A DNA stretch of 64,000 nt from Atkinsonella hypoxylon. Lineage: Eukaryota > Ascomycota > Sordariomycetes > Hypocreales > Clavicipitaceae. The notes under the pieces were generated by a model. The model was not told where the DNA came from and did not search any database. It saw only the letters and a program-made list of their open reading frames with translations. The stretch is from assembly GCA_000729835.1 (NCBI GenBank), contig JFHB01000032.1, forward strand, positions 1 through 64,000, read 5' to 3'. A program made the translations under genes and the position numbers. Below, one piece after another: positions 23,541-35,100 of this stretch. Within the stretch, counting starts at the first letter, position 1. Every line of letters begins with the position of its first letter.

Positions 23541-24968
23541 TCTAATGGAATAATTAAAAACTCCCTACTATATAATACAGGTTCTACCTGTTATATAGTT
23601 AACAATAAGGCATTTTTTAGGACTTTTAAGCCTATAAAAAAGGGTAAAACTGCGCCTATTGCTACTAAAGAAGGTTCTATTTATCCTAAAGGACAGGGAA
23701 CTGCTGTATTCTAGGTACTAGTTAGTATAAATCTAGCTAAATATAGGCCTTTAGCTCTAAAGAATGCTCTATATTGCCTAGGTTTAGATACCAACCTAAT
23801 AAGTAGTCTAAAGCACTATTTAACAGGGGGCACTCTCCTTAGAAATTAGCTATTTCTAGCTAATAGAAGCTGCTGTAGGCTTCTAAATCCCAAAAAGTAT
23901 AGTTTCTTCTTACAGCTTAAGGGGCAAGAGACCCCTAGAGTGTGTAAAAACCACGCAAATCTCTCTTATATAGGATTTCTAGCTAGCAATAGTTATAATA
24001 GCAGTTATAATGCTAGTTATCCTATAGAGGTTTAAATCCCTTAATAGCCTAGTTTTAATCTAGAGGAATATAGCTAAATCAAGGAATTATTTAATTTTAA
24101 AGAAGATAATACTAATAATAATGCTATAGAGCCATTAGCCCTAGTTCCTAAACAAGCTCCTAGTTAGATTTCTTCTAAAAACAGGGATTTAGAAGGTCTA
24201 AATCCTAAGTTGCTAGATATTAGAGGAAATAGCCGTCTAGATCCCTTAAACAAGGCCTATAGTTCTTAAGAGATCTAGCAAGATAGAGAGCAACAGGAAG
24301 CTAGCTCTAATGATAATTCTAGTAGTATAAATCCTACTGCTTCTTCTTCCTATAAGAAGCTACTAGAATTAGCTGCTACTTAGCACGCTAGATTAGGGCA
24401 TATAGGACTCCCTTTACTAAAGAAGACTGCTTCTATTACTAAAGGTATTCCTAATTTTACAAAAATTAAGGAAAAGGATTTTAACTGCCTAGCTTGCAAC
24501 TAAGCTAAAGCTGTTAGAAGACCTAGTAAGCATGCTATTCCTAACCCCCCTAGATATTTAGATATTATAGAGGGAGATACCGTTAAAATAGAGCCTATAC
24601 TGTATAACAAAAGGCCTCTAGTTCTTTTTCTAATTAATAGAAAATTACAGTATAAGTAGTCTTTTAATCTAGCTAATAAAGAGAGTTCTACTCTTTATAG
24701 CTGCATTAAAGGCTTCTTTAAGGAATTAAAAAACTAGTATAACTGCTACCCTAAACACCTTTATTTTAATAGTAGTACAGAAATTAATACTAAGTTATAA
24801 GCTTAGCTATCTTCTAAGGGTATTTGCTTTAGTACCTCTTACCCCTATATTTACGAACAGAATAGGCTAATAGAGAGAGCTATAAGGGTACTTCTAGACC
24901 GTTTATGTACTACTCTATAGTGGTTACAATTACCTCTATATCTATAGTCTTACATCCTTCCTGCTATA
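23541..24968 (+). pseudogene. Copia B protease and integrase core (degenerate)
   Basis: The protease box reads LLYNTGSTCYIVNN at about 23562-23603, with Asn where the catalytic Asp should be. The integrase zinc finger is intact: His 24384 and His 24399 (HARLGH), Cys 24486 and Cys 24495 (CLAC). Catalytic residues are Asp 24576, Asn at 24768 in place of the second Asp, and Glu 24873 (LIERA) 35 codons further on. Stops interrupt throughout. Confidence 0.8.
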
Positions 24969-25634
24969 GTGAATTTAGTTAATACTACTGTAAATAGTAC
25001 TAAACCACTAAGTTCTAAACAGCTATATCTAGCTGATTTAGAGCCTTCTAAGACCTATAAGCCTAATTTTACTAAAATAAGGGCTATAGGCTTCTATTAC
25101 GAAGTTCTAATTCCTTTAGAACAGAGATCTAGGTTGCAGAAGCTAGCTAAAAGAACTATTCCTAGTAGACTTTTAGCTACACTAGGTTCTAATGTATATT
25201 TAATATACATTCCCTCTAAACGAGCTGTTATAAAGACTAGCTTCGTTAAAATTATAGAAGGAATAGGTCCTATTTCACAGGGCATCCCTAAGGTTCCTAT
25301 TAGTTCTATAGTGAATAATCCTTTAGAGGGAGAAATCAATAACCAGCAGCAATTAGTGGATAATTATACTCCTAAGTATCCTTATCCTAGTCATCTGGAT
25401 GTGCTGAATCATCCACTAGAACCTGTAGATCAAGCTCTTCTACCAAGCAACTCTATAGAAGCTATAGAGGCCCCTAAAGCCCCTATACCTATAGAAACAC
25501 TTTGTCGCCTCAAAACGAAACCCCTAAATGACCATGCAGCCCACACCAAAGCGGGTAACGATGTAGCGTACGTTAAGATCGAAGAGGATCGGCAGAGAGC
25601 GAGATATTTGTTAGTGCGTACTATTAAACAATAG
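24969..25634 (+). pseudogene. Copia B integrase C-terminal part, longest surviving open stretch
   Basis: 221 codons without a stop. The true frame enters from the integrase; the first Met codon (24969) is not a real start. Residues 1-110 are the integrase C-terminal region (LEPSKTYKPNF, SRLLATLGSNVYLIYIPS), and residues 111-175 the polar linker before RT. The last 44 codons are not copia: from 25501 the frame runs into the inserted element. The homologous stretch is also open in C (45633-46010, minus). Survival probably reflects few Gln/Trp codons rather than selection. Confidence 0.75.
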
Positions 25635-25989
25635 TAGGTAAGAAGATTAAATAGTTAGAAAAGGCAGAAATAAAATATTAATTGTAGCTTAGAAGATATA
25701 TACGCATAAAAGGAGCTAAATGTATTAAAGAGTTAGAGAAAGTGTTACTAGCAGTAAAGTAATATCTCTTAAGAGTTAAGTATTGTAAATTAAAGCAGGC
25801 TAAAAGATATTAATTAATTAAAAGAGCAAAAGCCCAAAAAGAATTAGCAGAAGCTACTTGCGCGCTTGCTTCCTTGCTTGAACTATCTATATGTCTGGGC
25901 GATGCGCACTCTTATAGAGAAAAATCTGTATGTAGCATCCCTTGCAAAGTTAATATAAAAGCGCAAGGGGGTAACCCCGCCGCGACACA
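25501..25989. mobile_element. 489-bp insertion with short terminal inverted repeats in copia B
   Basis: Absent from the same site in A and C and flanked by a direct duplication ACAC (25497-25500 and 25990-25993; AACAC is also possible). It starts TTTGTCGCC and ends GGCGGGG-complement CCGCGACACA, so the termini TTTGTCGC and TGTGTCGC match at 7 of 8 positions. The outer 130 bp at each side have normal GC and CpA content, unlike the surrounding copia DNA. The middle (about 25634-25880) has a Lys/Glu/Leu-rich plus-strand frame broken only by TAG/TAA, which could be the tail of a transposase. Probably a small non-autonomous or deleted DNA transposon; the superfamily is not assignable. Confidence 0.65.
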
Positions 25990-25993
25990 ACAC

Positions 25994-28041
25994 CTATAGA
26001 AGCTACTATAGAAGCTGAAGCTGATGCTGATGCTATGGATTTAGATGGAGATATATTTTCCTTAATCAAGGATCTATGCTTTAAGGCAAGGACTAAAGCA
26101 GCTATTACTTCTAATAGTAATAAGGATGAACTTCCTAACACGTAGAAGTAAGCCCTAAAAAGCTCTGCTAAGCAGCATTAGATAGAAGCTACCTATAGCG
26201 AATTTAAGCAGCTATTAGCTGCTAGAACCTTTAAATTTATAGGGAAAGACTAAGTACCTAAGGGCTAAAGAGTTCTAAAGAATAGGCTTATCTACAGGCT
26301 AAAAAAGGATAAAGAAAATAATCCTATAAAATATAAGGCCTGCCTTATTGCTAAGGGATTTATATAAATAGAAGGTTAAGACTATCTAGAGACCTTTGCT
26401 GCAACTAGTATTCCTTCTAGCTAGCGTATATTATTAGCTCTTGCAGCTTTTAATAACTAGAAAGTTAAGCAAATCGACTTTATAGGAGCGTTTTTAAATA
26501 GCAAGCTAAAGGAAGCTATTTATATAGAAATCCCAGATGGATTCGTTGAATTTGCAGAAGCAACGCTATTAGTAGCTAAGCTACTAAAAAGCTGTAATTA
26601 CAAGCCCTCTAAAGAGTAAGTAATTAAGCTAGAAAAATCCCTCTATAGTCTAAAGCAAAGTCCTAGAGAATAGCAGCAAATTCTAACAGAATTACTTTAA
26701 AAGCATAGATTTAAACCTCTTATATTAGACCCAGCAGTCTTTTATAACCCAGCTACATCTATGTATATTGCTACTTACGTAGATAACTGTCTTCTAATTA
26801 GTCTAAATCTAAGCTATATTAACAAGCTAAAGAAGCTATTATATAAAGCTTATCCAATAGAAGATAGAGGACCAGCAGAATTCTTTCTAGGTGTATAAAT
26901 TACCCATAATAGGTCTAAAAGGTCTATTAAAATCCACTAATCTTAATACATCCTTAAAGCCCTAAAGAGATTCAAAATGCTAGATGCTAAGCTAGCTTCT
27001 ATCCCTATACAGCTGGGAATTCTAAAGCAACTAGTTATAAAACTTCTCTTAAAATCCAATTATAAGATTTATTAGAGCATAATAGGCACTATAATGTACC
27101 TTATGTTGCTAACTAGGGCTAATATTGCTTTTTCCGTTTAGTAGCTATTAACTTTTCTAGCTAAGCCCTATATAGAGCACCTAAACGCCTTTAAGCACCT
27201 CCTAAGGTACTTAAGTAGTACTAGAAGCTTTACTATTATTTATAAGCGTTCTAGTCCACACCCTATAGGGTCTTCTTCTAAAGCTTCTAATAGTTCTATT
27301 AGTTGTAAAGAAGTACTTAAGACCCTCCTTAGTTATTGCAATAGCGATTTTGCTAGTGATAAAGTCTCTTCTAAATCAACCTATACTTATCTATATAAGC
27401 TAGCTAGTGGACCTATTAGCTGGAAATTAAAGAAAGCTAGTACTATTGCTCTTTCTACATTAAAAGCAGAATCTAATGTATTATCTAAAGCTATTAGGGA
27501 ATTAGAGTAGCTCTACAGCCTTTTTAAGGAGATAAAGCTGCCTTTAACCCCTTCTATTCCTATTAGGTGTAATAATTAAGGCGCTATAGTTACTGCTTAC
27601 AACCTAACGTTGTATAGTAGGACTAAGTACACCCTTTTAAAGTTTAACTACATTAGGGAAAAGATTCGTAAAGGTATAGCTAAGGTTAGTTATATTAATA
27701 TAAATTAGATGCTAGCAGATAGCCTAACTAAGCCTCTTGCTATTTAAAAGCATTAACAATTTATTAAGTTACTAGAGCTTTCTAGCTAGCTTATAAAAGC
27801 AATAAAAACACTTAAAAAATCGAAAAGTAACGAAAAACAGTTAAAAATCGAAAAACAACAAAAACAATTAACAACAACTAGTTATATTTAACTATAACTA
27901 CCCTAGAATTGCTGGAATTAGTTATGTTATTAGTTATGTTATTTAGTCCTGTTATTAGTACTGTATTTCGTTGGTTAATTCTAACTTAGATATCCTTAAA
28001 GGAGCTAAGTTGCTTATAGAACTAGTTACTTCTCACATTTC
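25994..28041 (+). pseudogene. Copia B reverse transcriptase and RNase H (degenerate)
   Basis: The RT core includes a block IDFIGAFLNSKLKEAIY (about 26474-26525), KSLYSLKQSPRE (about 26633-26670) and the active site YVDN at 26776-26787. The RNase H end carries ADSLTKPL at about 27715-27738. Family order and motifs are copia. The second Asp of the active site is Asn in every copy in this window, consistent with a G-to-A RIP change. TAG/TAA stops occur throughout. Confidence 0.82.
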
Positions 28042-28050
28042 TAGAGGGAG
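28042..28050 (+). promoter_or_regulatory. Copia B polypurine tract
   Basis: TAGAGGGAG abuts the 3' LTR and is conserved beside every copia 3' LTR here (4295 and 43444 on the minus strand, 55564-55572 on plus). Confidence 0.7.
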
Positions 28051-28750
28051 TGTTAAAAATAAGCTACCCTGTATAGCCTATTTTTATGCCTACTAGTTGC
28101 TCTATTACGTGACCCTAACTAGGTCTTGTTACGTTAATTTTTAGTAGAGATATCGCTGTTACTAAATGCAAAACATCTAGAATTAACTAAGGCAAAGTTG
28201 CTTAACCTATAGTTAACTTTAACTGCGATTTTCTCTACAACTAGCAATAGTAGAAATTCAAGAAGTATACTATTTAAAAGCTAAGAATTAGGGCTATCTA
28301 ATAGTATAATTGTTAAATAGAGTTGCTTATAAGGGTTGCTTGTTATTAGTAAAATTTATTAAATTATGCACGTAAGCGTCTCGTTTATATAGCTGTAAGT
28401 TGATTTTTTTGTTTTTATATAGTAAATCTTTTTGCGGAAATTATAAAGTAGCTTACAAGCCCCTTCTAGCAACTACAGCCTGCTAATATAGTTGGTAGGT
28501 CTATAAGGGACTGGAAAGATTTAAGATTCTACCCTTACTAACTTGTTCGTTATAGCGCTCTTAATATAAGATACCACTATTATTATAGTTATTTACTGCC
28601 TTTACGTGATCTATACTATACACTACAGCTTGATTTAGGCCGCTGCTGCTTCCACTACGTAATAATTGCTAGGAGCAATTACAGGTGCTAAATCTAAGAG
28701 ACCACTACCCTCTTAGATATCTAGTCCTGTAATCCCTATTATTTTCAATA
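28051..28750 (+). repeat. Copia B 3' LTR
   Basis: 700 bp, paired with 20393-21088. In the first 160 bp the two LTRs differ only by C/T and G/A changes. The hairpin TCTAAGAG (28693-28700) and CTCTTAGA (28720-28727) is perfect here. Followed by the duplication ATTTA. Confidence 0.93.
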
Positions 28751-31700
28751 ATTTATAACTATATACTTTACTATAACCTAATTAAGCTTTTAACTTAAGT
28801 AGTTTATTTTAATATAATAGAGCATTAGCTAAACTAAGTTCTTTACTTTATACTATTCTATTAGCTTATAGCTTCTATTTAACTGCTCTTACTGCCTTTA
28901 CTAAGTAAAGTTAATTGTAGCTTAAGCAATATTTATACTCTTCTATAGCTGTTTAAGGAACGCTAAAGCCTACCTCTTATATAAAACTTAGGACTTCTTT
29001 TTATCTATAAGCTTTTAGATAAGGTCTATATTATACCTATATATTGCTTAGTTTAAACTTATATTAGTTACTAAGGAATTTCTATTGTTAATAGCTAGCT
29101 AATATATAAGGAGATATTTAGGCTAGTTAAACTGCAAAAAGGTAACTATAATCTATAGAATTACTTACACTTCTTAATTAACTCTCTCTATTTTGCTGTT
29201 TATCTATAGATAATAGAATATAGATAGTAATTGTTTAATTCTAATAAAGCAATAAAGAGTAGTCTAAAAGGTGCTTAACTAATTTAAACTATAGTTAAAG
29301 ATAATTTATTTTAGAAACCTATAAAACTACTATTAATAATACTTAAACTGCTAAGTATATTCCTTTACCTCTATAGAGGTTATTGCCTTTAACTATATAT
29401 ACTTTAAAAGTTAATTAATAATAACTATTAAGTAAAAGAGTATAGCTTAGTTTAGCGCTAGTAAATCTATTATAAAATCTATAGAGATCTATAACTAATA
29501 CCTATTTAGCGCTAAAATAGGTTGTAAAAGGCCTTACTATAACCTCTTACTCTTCTAGCTGCTATAATAGTAGCAGTTTTAAACGTACTAAGTAATATCT
29601 TAGAACAGCTTATTCTAGTAATAGTTATATATTAATACCTAGAATATAGTATTTTATTCTAAGTAGCTTAATATTAGTAACTTATATATTCTATATATTA
29701 GTATAGTAGTTAATAGCTTATACTTAAGGACTTAGAGGCAGCTTTAGTAAACTAGCACCTTTTATATATTAAGGGTGTAGTTTATAATCTATTCTTATGT
29801 TTTTACCTTTAATAGAAACCTTCTCTCTCTCTTCTAAACTATATTTAACCTTATTAAGTATATTAAGTCTTTTTATACTCCTTAGTTCTATAGGCTTTAT
29901 AAGTGTTTATTTAGAAACAGCATTATTCTAGCTAGTACCTATAAAGCTATAGCTAGTTAACTTCTTAGCGTTACTTTACTAGCTATTTCTACTTTAATAT
30001 TCTCTATAACCTCCTTCTTCTCCTTATCTCTATAGAGAGTGCTAAGGCAGCTAATAGAGAGAGGCTAAAGAATCTAGCCTATCTATAGCGTTACTCTATC
30101 TTAATTCTACTCTTATTATAATAATATATCTAGTTGCTCTACTTATAGCTCTAAGTAGTATTATAGGTAGTAGTTAAAGAGAGAGAGAAGCTCTACCTAC
30201 TTAGCTTAACGCTTAAAGATCTTTTATAAAGATATAAAGTATTCTAGATTCTTATAGTCTATAAGAATTATAAAGGGATATACTACTCTTTATAACTTTA
30301 CTGCTTAGGCTTTAAGGTAAGATATTATTGCTAAGAGTTCCTTATTATAAATAGTATAGTTACATTAAGCTAGAGATAATCTAGCTAAATAGTATACTAT
30401 AAGCTGCAGTACACTAGCTTTATTATATTAGGATAAATAGCTATTAAGGGCCTCTCTTAAGCAATTAGCCTTTACTACTATATTCTTCTTAGGGTCCTAC
30501 TAGACTAAAACTAAGTATAAGGTAAAGGCCTCCTTAAGCCTTATAAATAACCTCTTATATTTCTCTATTTACTAGAATAGAACTCTCTTCTTTATTAAGT
30601 TAACTAAAGGCTCTATAATATCTAAGAAATCTAATATAAAGTTATAGTAGAAGTTTATAAATCTAAGGAAGCTTTATACCCCTTATAACTTAGTAGAAGC
30701 TTATTACTTCTAAATAGCTATAATCTTCTTTAAATCTAGATATATCTCCCTTTTTACTATAACTATAAAGCTAAGGTATTTAACTTTAGTTGTAGTAAAG
30801 CAGTATTTCTTAAGATCTAAGTGCAGCTCTACTAACTGTAACTTTTCTAGGATTCTTTATACCTTATATATATAGTTTTTCCTAGAACCCTTAGTGTAAA
30901 TAAGAACATTATTTAAATAAGTAGTTATATAATCTCTAAAGGCCTCTTCTAGTGCGCTATTAATATATTATTAAAATATAGCTAGAGCTCTTACTAACCT
31001 AAAGGAGTAAACTAGCTATTTAAAGAGGCTAAACTAGGTATAGAACACTGTAAGGTACTTCTTACTGTCTACTATCTAGATTCTATAGAAGGCTAACTAT
31101 ATATTTAGTTTAGTAAACTAGTGCACCTTTAATAATAACTTAAGCATCTTCTTTATTAAGGGGAGTAAGTTATAGTTTTATTCTATAATTTTATTAAGAG
31201 CTTAATAATTAATATAGAATTACTATTCTTTACTTAGCTTTTTAGCTAAAAGAATAAATACTGCTGCTAAAGAGAAGCTAGCTTAAATCTATCCTTTATC
31301 TATTAAGTTTATTACCTACCTTCTAATTTCTAACAAATAGTTCTATAGTATATTATACAGTAAAGCCTACAGTAGTAACAGTAAAGAGCTATTTAGCTGC
31401 TGTTTTAGCTTAATATAGTAATCTAGCCTCTCTCTATATAGTAGAAGGCCTTAAGCCTTCTTTTCTTTAAAAAGATTATAAAAGTTCTTTAATTTAAGTA
31501 GCAGTATTAGCGGATTAGGGCCTTCTAGGGATATTTATATTAATAATATAGAGGTAATTTCCTAAAGGCTTATAGCAATAAAATATATAGTAACCTCTTA
31601 GCTCTTACTCTATTTTATTAGAGCGCTGTAAACTGCTACTAACACTAGTCTTATTAGGTCCTTAACGTCTTAAGCTTCTACTGCTTAAATTATAAGGCCT

Positions 31701-31849
31701 TTAGCCTTACCTACTAATAGGCTCTAGCTAGCAGCGTTAAGGACAATTCTATTATAGGCTAACTATAGGCTCCTAAAGATACAATCTTAGGTTAAGCCTA
31801 GGATTATATAGGCTACTACTAGAAAGACCTAGCTGTTAATATCTACCTA
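28751..31849 (-). pseudogene. G2 integrase to RT region, truncated
   Basis: Continuation of G2 after copia B, equal to G1 about 11112-14209. Integrase core at about 29080-29510; RT active-site YLNN at about 30896-30920. It ends abruptly in atctaccta at 31849, where G3's LTR starts. Confidence 0.75.
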
Positions 31850-32172
31850 TGTAATGGACTGACCTAGTGGCCGCTGCTAACTAGCGTCTATAATGAGAAC
31901 TATAATCATAGGGAGGAAAGAAGGAAGAGAGAAGGAACTAGAAGCCTCTCTATACCCCTATACTATATATTTAGGGGTAGGTCTATCCCCTTAGGAGCCC
32001 CTTTTAGCATATACTTTATAGCTAAGGTTCTCTCTCTAGGGCCTAGTAAAGTTTAGGTAACCTCTAAATAAATATAGCTTACTTCTATCCCTTTATCTAT
32101 ATAGATCTCTATCTCTCTTCTACTGTTCTCCCTCTACTAAAAGACTTAAGCTTAAGGCTTAAGTCTATAATA
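31850..32172 (-). repeat. G3 left (3') LTR
   Basis: 323 bp, TGTAATGGACTGACC at the start. A purine-tract complement follows at 32173-32191. Confidence 0.9.
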
Positions 32173-35100
32173 TACTCTCCTTCTCCTTTTAGGCTCTATA
32201 ATACTCCCTTTTAACGTCTATAGTAAGTGCTGTAAATAGCAGCTAACTCTCTATCTACTCTCTCTTTATATTTTCTCTATTGTTTACTTATAAAAAAAAA
32301 ATAGAGGTATAACGTCTGCCTCTAGGCGCTTTGCTCTAGCTGTTCTATTGCTGCACTAATGTACTGTTTATTGTTAGTATAGTGTTATAGAGCTAATATA
32401 TAAATAGACATTTGCTCTACCTCTCTTCCCTCTAATTGCCTATAGCACCTTAGCAATAGCTGTTAATTACTCTACTAACTAATCTATTAGTTGCACTATA
32501 ATAGGTTAATTACACTCCCTTCTGCTTAATTGTACTCTTCTAGGGTCTATTAACTCTCTGCCCCTCTCTACCTTACAGCCCTCTATATATAGCTATTAAT
32601 TATCTGCCTGTTATATAGGCGCTAGCTATAATACTAATATTGCTAGCGTATAAACTATCTATATTCTTAGGTCTCTTTATGTTTTAAGTAATTATTATAT
32701 AATAATCTCTTTTATTAACTAGAAAGCACTCTCTCTTTTTTATCTTTATTGCTATTATAAATAGTTATTAAATATATACAACCTATCTATATATAAGGGG
32801 TATTATTAAGGGTGTAGAGCGTAAATAGTTATTATTAGTGCTATTCTCTTAGTGTATAATAAACTAATAGCTAGTAGAGTATAAACAGTTATTGTTGTTA
32901 TTATCCCTTTAGTATATAATAAACTAGTAGCTAGCTTTTAGCTATTTTTAATATAAAAATAAATAATTTCTCTTTTCTCTTCTTTATCTTTTCCTTTCTC
33001 CTTTATATTTTATTTTACCTCTATATTATAACTAAATAATTCTATTATAGTTTCCTAAAATTTCTTACTTTACTATATAGCTACTGCTACTTCTTTTAAT
33101 GTAAAAGAACCTCTTTCTAATATATCTAAATAGAATTTATCTAACTGCTAATAGCTTACTAATTAAAATTGCAAAATATTGTCTTATTAGCCTAAAGTAC
33201 ACTGCCCCTTTGCTTATATATAGCTTATTCTTTTACTAACTAGAAGTATATTTAGAACTTTAGCAGTTATATTGCTAATACTAGTGTCTTTACTGCTCCT
33301 ACTTCTATAGTGCTATTAGTTCCTTACTGCTGCTATATCTATAGTTTCTTTATATAAGGGGACTTAAATAACTTAAAGTTATTTAATAGTAATATCCTTA
33401 AAGATATTTATATACTATATTATAACAACCTTTATAAAAAGAGCTTATATAACTATTGTTCTAGCTAAAGGAGAGAATACTAACTATATATATAGAGGTA
33501 TAAAGGCTGTATCTAGAATTTAAGCCTCTTTACTAAGTATCTTTACCTATAGTATTACTTTACTAAGATATAGGAACTTACTAACTAAGGTCTTATAGTT
33601 AAGTCTATATTAATTCCCTTTTACTTTAGCTAGCTTACCTACTAAACTATTCTTATCTATAAGTTCTTAAATATATATAATTACTATAATACTGTTCTTA
33701 AGGATATACTTACTGCTAATTATATAGAAAAGGAGGTTATACTCTCTTCTTCTCTTTATTATATAACTTAAGCTAGTAGCTCTTTTACGCTTATCTCTCT
33801 TTCTTCTATAATCTATAAGAGTACTATAGCCTTTATTATTCTTAAGGATAATAAGTTTAACCCTAATAAGTATAAATATATCTCTATAGATATTAATAAT
33901 AACTTCTTATTCCTTTTTACACTTACTACTACTACTGCTATTACTATACTCTTATTATTACCTTTACTTATACTTATACTTTATTATATACTACTAACCT
34001 CTACTACTGCTGCTCTCTTACTGCTATATAAAGCTCCTTTACTGCTATATATTGTCCCTTTACCTTTATAGAATAACCTTAAGGTAATACACTAGAAATA
34101 TACTTACCTTTAAGTAAAGCTTAAAAGCTTAAACTACTTATAGCGCTAATTGCTATTTATATTCCTAAAGTATATAACTTTAATCTAGCTTACTGCTCTC
34201 TTAGCTTTCTTCTTCTTTATCTTCTTCTCTCTTAAAACTATACCTTTACGCTTAAGGCACTAAGCTATTTAAGATATTATATTCTTATCTATATTTACTA
34301 AAGTAGAGCTTTAATCTAAAGTATTAGTTATATTCTTACTTACTCTAGCCTCTATACCTTTTGCTAATATTACTATTTTAGCTTTTACTTTTATACTACT
34401 CTAGAGACACTATATAGCTCCTTTAGCTTCTATTTTATAACTACTTAAAGAGCAATAAAGTGCTTTTTAGGTAGTTATACCTCTACACTATAAGCACTAA
34501 TGCTTCTTTACTACTTACTAAAAAATTTCTTTTATTTTTATTTATTTATTTTTTTTTTTTTATATAGTTATATAGACCTCTATAAAGAGAAGTTTATTTT
34601 CTTTTATTTTTAGTTAAAGGTAACTAAGTTATTATTAAAGTCTATATAAAATTTTACTATACCTTTATTAAGCCTATTATTAAATTAAGCGTTTTTTTAC
34701 TATAACTTAAATTAATTTAGTGCCTCTATATTAAGAAAGTTTTTTAGTAGTTTCTATATAGGCTAAATAAATTCTACTTATTTAATAAGCACTTAATAGT
34801 GTTTTCTTTAGCTTAAGGCGTTTTTAGTAGCTAGAATTTCTTTTACTCTATATTCCTTAAAGAATAAATTAGTATTTATTATAGTTAGCTTAAGATTAAG
34901 CCTTAAGTTTACTAGCTACTAAAAAGGTAAAAAGTTTATTGCTACTTACTTAATAAAGTTAATATAGAAAACTAAGTAAATTTCTAGTAAAATATCTAGC
35001 TTTATAGTTAAAGGTATTAGTATATCTATAACTATATACTTTACTATAACTTAATTAAGCTTCTAACTTAAGTAGTTTATTTTAATATAATAAAGCATTA

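Larger units (their letters stand above)
20393..28750 (+). mobile_element. Ty1/copia element B, full length, inside G2
   Basis: 8358 bp on the plus strand with LTRs 20393-21088 and 28051-28750 and the 5-bp duplication ATTTA (20388-20392 and 28751-28755). Internal order is primer site, leader, gag, protease, integrase, RT, RNase H, polypurine tract, which defines copia. Gag, protease and integrase codons all start at multiples of three, so gag-pol was one continuous frame. After the 489-bp insertion plus 4-bp duplication the frame shifts by one, exactly as RT shows. It is the best copy for describing the family. Confidence 0.93.
17210..31849 (-). mobile_element. Gypsy G2, truncated, split by copia B
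   Basis: Left LTR 17210-17532, internal 17533-20392, then copia B, then internal 28751-31849. It stops in the middle of the internal region where G3's left LTR begins; compared with G1 about 1.5 kb of internal sequence plus the right LTR is missing. Its left flank CTATA (17205-17209) is matched not at 31850 but after G3's right LTR (39945-39949). G2 and G3 have therefore become one composite. Confidence 0.85.

Noticed and set aside
22053..28041. Alternative genetic code or stop readthrough (TAG/TAA as Gln) as the reason for in-frame stops
   Set aside because: The same transitions occur in non-coding LTRs, Trp positions are also TAG, catalytic Asp codons are Asn, and the intact gene at 1980 uses a normal TAA stop.
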